DNA of 9,446 nt, taken from NCBI GenBank assembly GCA_007136565.1, contig SLGS01000229.1:1-9446 (forward strand), read 5' to 3'. Under the pieces are notes generated by a model that worked only from the letters and a program-made list of their open reading frames with translations, ran no database searches and was not told the DNA's origin. This DNA comes from Clostridia bacterium. Lineage in GTDB: Bacteria > Bacillota > Sulfobacillia > SLMV01. Positions 6,558 to 9,446 of the stretch are shown here, piece by piece (positions within the stretch are counted from its first letter, which is position 1; the number at the start of each line of letters is the position of its first letter). The position numbers and the translations under genes are program-made.

Positions 6558-6859
6558 TCAGGAGAATCGTAGCGACGATAATGATATTGCTCCTGGGCAC
6601 CGTTCTCCTTTACATGACGAGCGAGATGCCCCGGTTCGGGGATCCCGCCAATCCTACGAACAATGAGCTGAGCGCTCGTTACATGGAGGATGTGATCGAG
6701 GACGTGAACATCCCCAATATCGTGACCGCCATCATCACGGATTACCGGGCCTACGATACCTTGGGCGAGGCCACCGTCCTGTTCGCCGCCATCGCCTCCG
6801 TGCTGGCGGTGCTGGCCATGCATTCCGACTCGGGCAGGGGGACGAAGTTAGATGAATGA
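6554..6859 (+). CDS. mbhE: MbhE-like subunit, split distal part of the MrpA C-terminus
   Basis: 101 residues starting at the ATG of an ATGA overlap, with GGAGG 5 nt upstream (6544-6548). An N-terminal membrane helix (about 5-21), a hydrophilic loop, then NIVTAIITDYRAYDTL (55-70) and GEATVLFAAIASVLA (71-85), the hallmark of the MbhE domain that ends classical MrpA proteins. Like the preceding gene it is part of the membrane ion-translocating module. A longer frame opens upstream at 6362 but is only overlap with the MbhD-like gene. Its last 8 bases overlap mrpB. Confidence 0.87.
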   Translation: MIRRIVATIMILLLGTVLLYMTSEMPRFGDPANPTNNELSARYMEDVIEDVNIPNIVTAIITDYRAYDTLGEATVLFAAIASVLAVLAMHSDSGRGTKLDE

Positions 6860-7277
6860 TTTCGTCCTGCAAACGGTGACGCAAATCCTCATGCCCTTCA
6901 TCCAGGTCTACGGCATCTTCGTCGTCCTCAACGGGCACCTTTCCCCGGGCGGCGGCTTCGCCGGGGGGACCATACTCGGGGCCAGCATTATCCTCTATGC
7001 CCTGACCGTGGACGTGAAGGCTGCGGAGGGAATATATCCCGATGAGCGCGCGGAAATGGTGGAGAGCGCCAGTGTCCTGGTGTTCGTCCTCCTGGGCCTC
7101 ATATCCCTGATGATGGGAAGAAACTTCCTGACCAATATCGGGATCTTCCCCTCCCCCGAAACCGGGACATTGCTCACCGGGGGATTCATAATGCCCGTCA
7201 CCCTGGCGATCGGGGCCAAGGTGGCCAGTACCGTGATCACACTGTTTACGCACCTTTTCGAGGAGAAGAAGTCATGA
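6852..7277 (+). CDS. mrpB: Mrp-type antiporter subunit B (MnhB/MrpB, MbhF-like)
   Basis: 141 residues with four predicted membrane helices (roughly 8-27, 36-55, 72-90, 108-130). NGHLSPGGGFAGGTILG (27-43) is the unmistakable MrpB signature. The gene encodes the MnhB domain alone, without a fused MrpA C-terminus; in this operon those pieces are the two preceding genes. It overlaps the MbhE-like gene by 8 nt and mrpC by 4 nt (ATGA), so translation is probably coupled on both sides. Confidence 0.93.
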   Translation: MNDFVLQTVTQILMPFIQVYGIFVVLNGHLSPGGGFAGGTILGASIILYALTVDVKAAEGIYPDERAEMVESASVLVFVLLGLISLMMGRNFLTNIGIFPSPETGTLLTGGFIMPVTLAIGAKVASTVITLFTHLFEEKKS

Positions 7278-7645
7278 ACATCATCCAGGGGCTGGTGGAC
7301 AACTACTTCTACTTCGCATCCATCGTGATCTTTCTGATCGGCATGCACATCATGCTCACCCACTCCAACATGATAAAGAAGATCATGGGGATGAACATCA
7401 TGGAGACGGCCATCTTTCTCTTCGTAGTATCCATCGGCTACGTGGACGGTGGATCCGCGCCGATTGTCATCGAGGGACAGACGATACGGTTCATCAATCC
7501 GCTGCCGTCCGCCCTCATACTCACCGGCCTGGTGGTGGGAGTCAGCCTGACTGCCTTCGCGTTGAGCCTGGTGATAGAACTGTACAAGTGCTACGGCACG
7601 ACGGACTCCGACGAAATCATGGCGATCAGGCGGCGAGAACAATGA
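7274..7645 (+). CDS. mrpC: Mrp-type antiporter subunit C (NuoK-like, MbhG-like)
   Basis: 123 residues with three membrane helices (about 12-29, 36-55, 78-103), the fold of NuoK of complex I. The third helix begins with NPLPSALILTGLVVG (75-89), the MrpC motif normally written DPLPQALVLT; here the first Asp is Asn75. The second helix reads IMGMNIMETAIFLF with a membrane Glu44, which recalls the buried glutamate of NuoK. It probably helps form the proton path next to MrpD. It overlaps both neighbours by 4 nt (ATGA). Confidence 0.92.
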   Translation: MNIIQGLVDNYFYFASIVIFLIGMHIMLTHSNMIKKIMGMNIMETAIFLFVVSIGYVDGGSAPIVIEGQTIRFINPLPSALILTGLVVGVSLTAFALSLVIELYKCYGTTDSDEIMAIRRREQ

Positions 7646-9123
7646 ACCACTTGCCCATCGTGGTCATATGCACATCCCTCATCGGTGCCTTCGCCTCCCC
7701 GGTACTGGGGAAGGGTAGGCCTTGGCTGCCCGGGATCCTGGCCAGGATCATCGTGCCCGCCAACGCCGTCCTCCTCGGCATTCTCCTGGCCCACGTCGGG
7801 GATGTCGGCGTCTTCCATTACTTCGTCGGAGGATGGGCACCACCCTGGGGAATCGCCTTGAACGTCGATTACCTCAGCCTGTACATGGCCATGGCCATTC
7901 ACGTTATCTCCACGATAATATTGGTATTCGCCAGGGGAGATCTCGGCCACGAGGTTAGACTCGACGGGCACAGGTGGTATTACACCCTGTTCCTACTGTT
8001 GGTGGCCGCGATGACGGCCCTGGCCTTTTCCAACGACTTTTTCAACATATTCGTATTCACCGAGGTCGCCACCATAGCCGCGTGCGCCCTCATCGCCATC
8101 AAGGCCTACCGGGAGTGCGTGGAAGCCAGCTTCAAGTACCTTATCCTCAGCACGGTGGGCTCGGGATTCATCTTGCTGGCGCTGGCCCTGCTGTACATGG
8201 TAACCGGTCACTTCAACCTATCCTTGGTCGCCGGGGAAATGGCCGCGGCCGCCGAGGCCTATCCCATGAACATCATGGTCGCCTTGGTACTCCTAATCGT
8301 CGGCTTCGGGGTCAAATCGGCGATGTTCCCGCTGCACGTTTGGCTGCCCGACGCGCATTCTTCGGCGCCGAGCCCCTCCAGCGCGATCCTTTCGGGGCTC
8401 GTAGTCAAGATCTACGCCGTGGTCTTGATTCGGGTTATACTCACCGTATTCGGTAGGGGAGTATTGAGCACAGCACCCATCGCGGAGATGTTGCTCCTTT
8501 TGTCCAGTGCTGCTATCATCGGGGGATCGCTCTTCGCCCTGGCGCAAAGGGACATCAAGCGATTGCTGGCGTATTCCACGGTGGCGCAGATAGGATATAT
8601 ATACTTGGGTATATCATTACTATCGGAGTCGGGAACCATGGGGGGATTGGTGCACATCTTCAACCACGCCCTTATGAAAACCCTCCTGTTCCTCGCGGCC
8701 GGCGCTATGATCCACCAAACCGGATTGCGCGACATAACCAAGCTCAGCGGGATCGCCAAGAAGATGCCCATCACCATGGGCGTTTTCAGCATCGGAGCGC
8801 TGTCCATGGTGGGAATACCCGGTTTCAACGGCTTCATCAGCAAGATGTACCTGGCGACGGGGGCATTCGAGGCGGGTAAGCCCGCCTTCATAATCGTCAT
8901 CCTGTTGAGCAGCCTTCTGAACGGATTGTACTACCTGCCCATCGTCGTCCGGGCATTCTTGGGAGCCCCGGACGAAGGCGAGGTTTTCACGAGGGACCGG
9001 ATACCCCTTTCCATGACGATACCCCTGGTCGCACTGGGGTTGGCTTGCATATACTTCGGTCTCATACCCGGGCCGCTCCTGGAGCTGGTCCGGAGGGCCG
9101 CCGAACATCTAATACTTCTCTAG
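7642..9123 (+). CDS. mrpD: Mrp-type antiporter subunit D (proton-pumping NuoN/NuoM-like, MbhH-like)
   Basis: 493 residues, about 14 membrane helices, the usual size of MrpD. The ATG at 7642 lies in an ATGA overlap with mrpC; an in-frame ATG at 7588 lies inside mrpC and is rejected. Ion-translocation residues are all present: Glu141 in FTEVATI (helix 5), Lys225 in GFGVKSAMFPLHVWLPDAH (helix 7), Lys256, His338 and Lys346 in HIFNHALMKTLLFL, and Lys401 on the broken helix 12 (GFNGFISK). These are the half-channel residues of the complex I antiporter-like subunits. It exchanges protons for Na+ or another cation together with the rest of the complex. The following start is 18 nt after its TAG. Confidence 0.94.
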   Translation: MNHLPIVVICTSLIGAFASPVLGKGRPWLPGILARIIVPANAVLLGILLAHVGDVGVFHYFVGGWAPPWGIALNVDYLSLYMAMAIHVISTIILVFARGDLGHEVRLDGHRWYYTLFLLLVAAMTALAFSNDFFNIFVFTEVATIAACALIAIKAYRECVEASFKYLILSTVGSGFILLALALLYMVTGHFNLSLVAGEMAAAAEAYPMNIMVALVLLIVGFGVKSAMFPLHVWLPDAHSSAPSPSSAILSGLVVKIYAVVLIRVILTVFGRGVLSTAPIAEMLLLLSSAAIIGGSLFALAQRDIKRLLAYSTVAQIGYIYLGISLLSESGTMGGLVHIFNHALMKTLLFLAAGAMIHQTGLRDITKLSGIAKKMPITMGVFSIGALSMVGIPGFNGFISKMYLATGAFEAGKPAFIIVILLSSLLNGLYYLPIVVRAFLGAPDEGEVFTRDRIPLSMTIPLVALGLACIYFGLIPGPLLELVRRAAEHLILL

Positions 9124-9141
9124 GAAAGAAGGTTTATCGAG

Positions 9142-9446
9142 GTGCTGGATCCAGAGCTAATACGATACTTCCCGGTAATCGCGGTCATGCTACCCCTGGT
9201 GGCGTGCATCCCGCTTTGGGTTATGGAGCAGTGGTCTGCGCAGCTTAGGGACTGGTTTTCCATAACCATCAGTTGAATCTCGCTATTGCTGGTGATGGCC
9301 ATGTACCCCACTATCTCCAGGGGCGCCACCATATTCCTCGAATTCCCCGAGATACTCCCACCCTTTGGGATCTCGTTCAAAGTTGACGTGGTGGGCTTTT
9401 CCTTCGCGCTCATCGCGGCCTTCATTTGGTTTTTGGCCACTATCTA
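9142..9446 (+). CDS. Second MrpD/NuoL-like antiporter subunit, partial, interrupted by in-frame TGA
   Basis: The frame starts at GTG 9142, with AAGAAGG 9 nt upstream and 18 nt after the mrpD stop, and runs to the window end (101 codons visible). It reads a membrane helix (IRYFPVIAVMLPLVACIP), then RDWFSITIS, a TGA at codon 45 (9274-9276), then ISLLLVMAMY and PPFGISFKVDVVGFSFALIA followed by WFLATI. The last part matches the N-terminal region of MrpD/MrpA proteins, where a VD pair precedes helix 3. The two halves are in the same frame and continuous in type. If the TGA is real and terminates, this is a pseudogene or a gene restarted at 9292/9295; if it is an error, this is the ninth intact subunit. 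It is not mrpD itself but an additional paralogue. Confidence 0.7.
9274..9276 (+). other. In-frame TGA inside the second antiporter gene
   Basis: The codon after ACC-ATC-AGT is TGA, in the middle of a predicted membrane helix, with GTG/ATG codons available for restart from 9292. Single-base neighbours include TGG (Trp), TTA (Leu), TGC (Cys) and GGA (Gly), all acceptable in a helix. No clear bacterial SECIS hairpin follows. Confidence 0.75.

Noticed and set aside
9274..9340. Selenocysteine insertion at TGA 9274
   Set aside because: The nearest fold (TGGC...GCCA with CCCC/GGGG) starts about 20 nt after the TGA and is weak and off-position for a bacterial SECIS; Sec is also unexpected in this membrane family.
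1..9446. Alternative genetic code with TGA as a sense codon
   Set aside because: TGA ends most genes here, with downstream starts overlapping those stops, and TGG is used normally for Trp.
1..9446. CRISPR arrays, tRNA or rRNA genes, insertion sequences
   Set aside because: No regularly spaced repeats, no cloverleaf-like stretch with a T-loop motif in the non-coding parts, and no transposase or terminal repeats seen.

Overview
The window is bacterial-looking DNA of moderately high GC. Its genes have Shine-Dalgarno sites, and several start codons are TTG or GTG. It carries the tail of a patatin-like phospholipase, a very large secreted M14 zinc carboxypeptidase, a convergent metallo-beta-lactamase-fold enzyme of the dihydropterin (MJ0301/COG1237) type, and the first nine genes of an Mrp-type multisubunit cation/H+ antiporter operon. 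The exported peptidase is extremely acidic: by hand count about 157 Asp+Glu against 4 Lys in the mature chain. Together with the Mrp antiporter this suggests a saline or haloalkaline habitat. That is an inference, and I cannot name the taxon.

Layout: 1-407 (+) is the 3' end of the patatin/RssA-like gene, followed by two hairpins (407-430, 455-483). 408-822 has no convincing gene and holds those hairpins, a 10-bp palindrome and a weak promoter for the next gene. 823-3603 (+) is the M14 peptidase, most likely read from a TTG with a good ribosome-binding site rather than from the longer GTG. 3604-3896 is a convergent intergenic region with four hairpins, one of them a very strong GC-rich stem. 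3897-4784 (-) is the MBL-fold enzyme, which I start at an internal GTG. 4785-5244 is the divergent control region, with a nested inverted repeat in front of the MBL gene and an operator-like palindrome inside a candidate promoter in front of the antiporter operon.

5245-9446 (+) reads mrpE, mrpF, mrpG, MbhD-like, MbhE-like, mrpB, mrpC, mrpD, then a second MrpD/NuoL-like antiporter subunit that runs off the end. Most junctions are tight or overlapping (ATGA or 8-nt overlaps), so the products are probably made in concert and assembled as one membrane complex. The order and the splitting of the MrpA C-terminus into two small proteins match the membrane module of Mbh/Mbs-type respiratory complexes rather than the mrpABCDEFG order of Bacillus. 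The second antiporter subunit has an in-frame TGA at codon 45, yet its reading frame stays clearly coding-like on both sides. TGA is a normal stop for most genes here, so this is a disrupted gene, a sequence error or, less likely, recoding. It is the most checkable oddity in the window.
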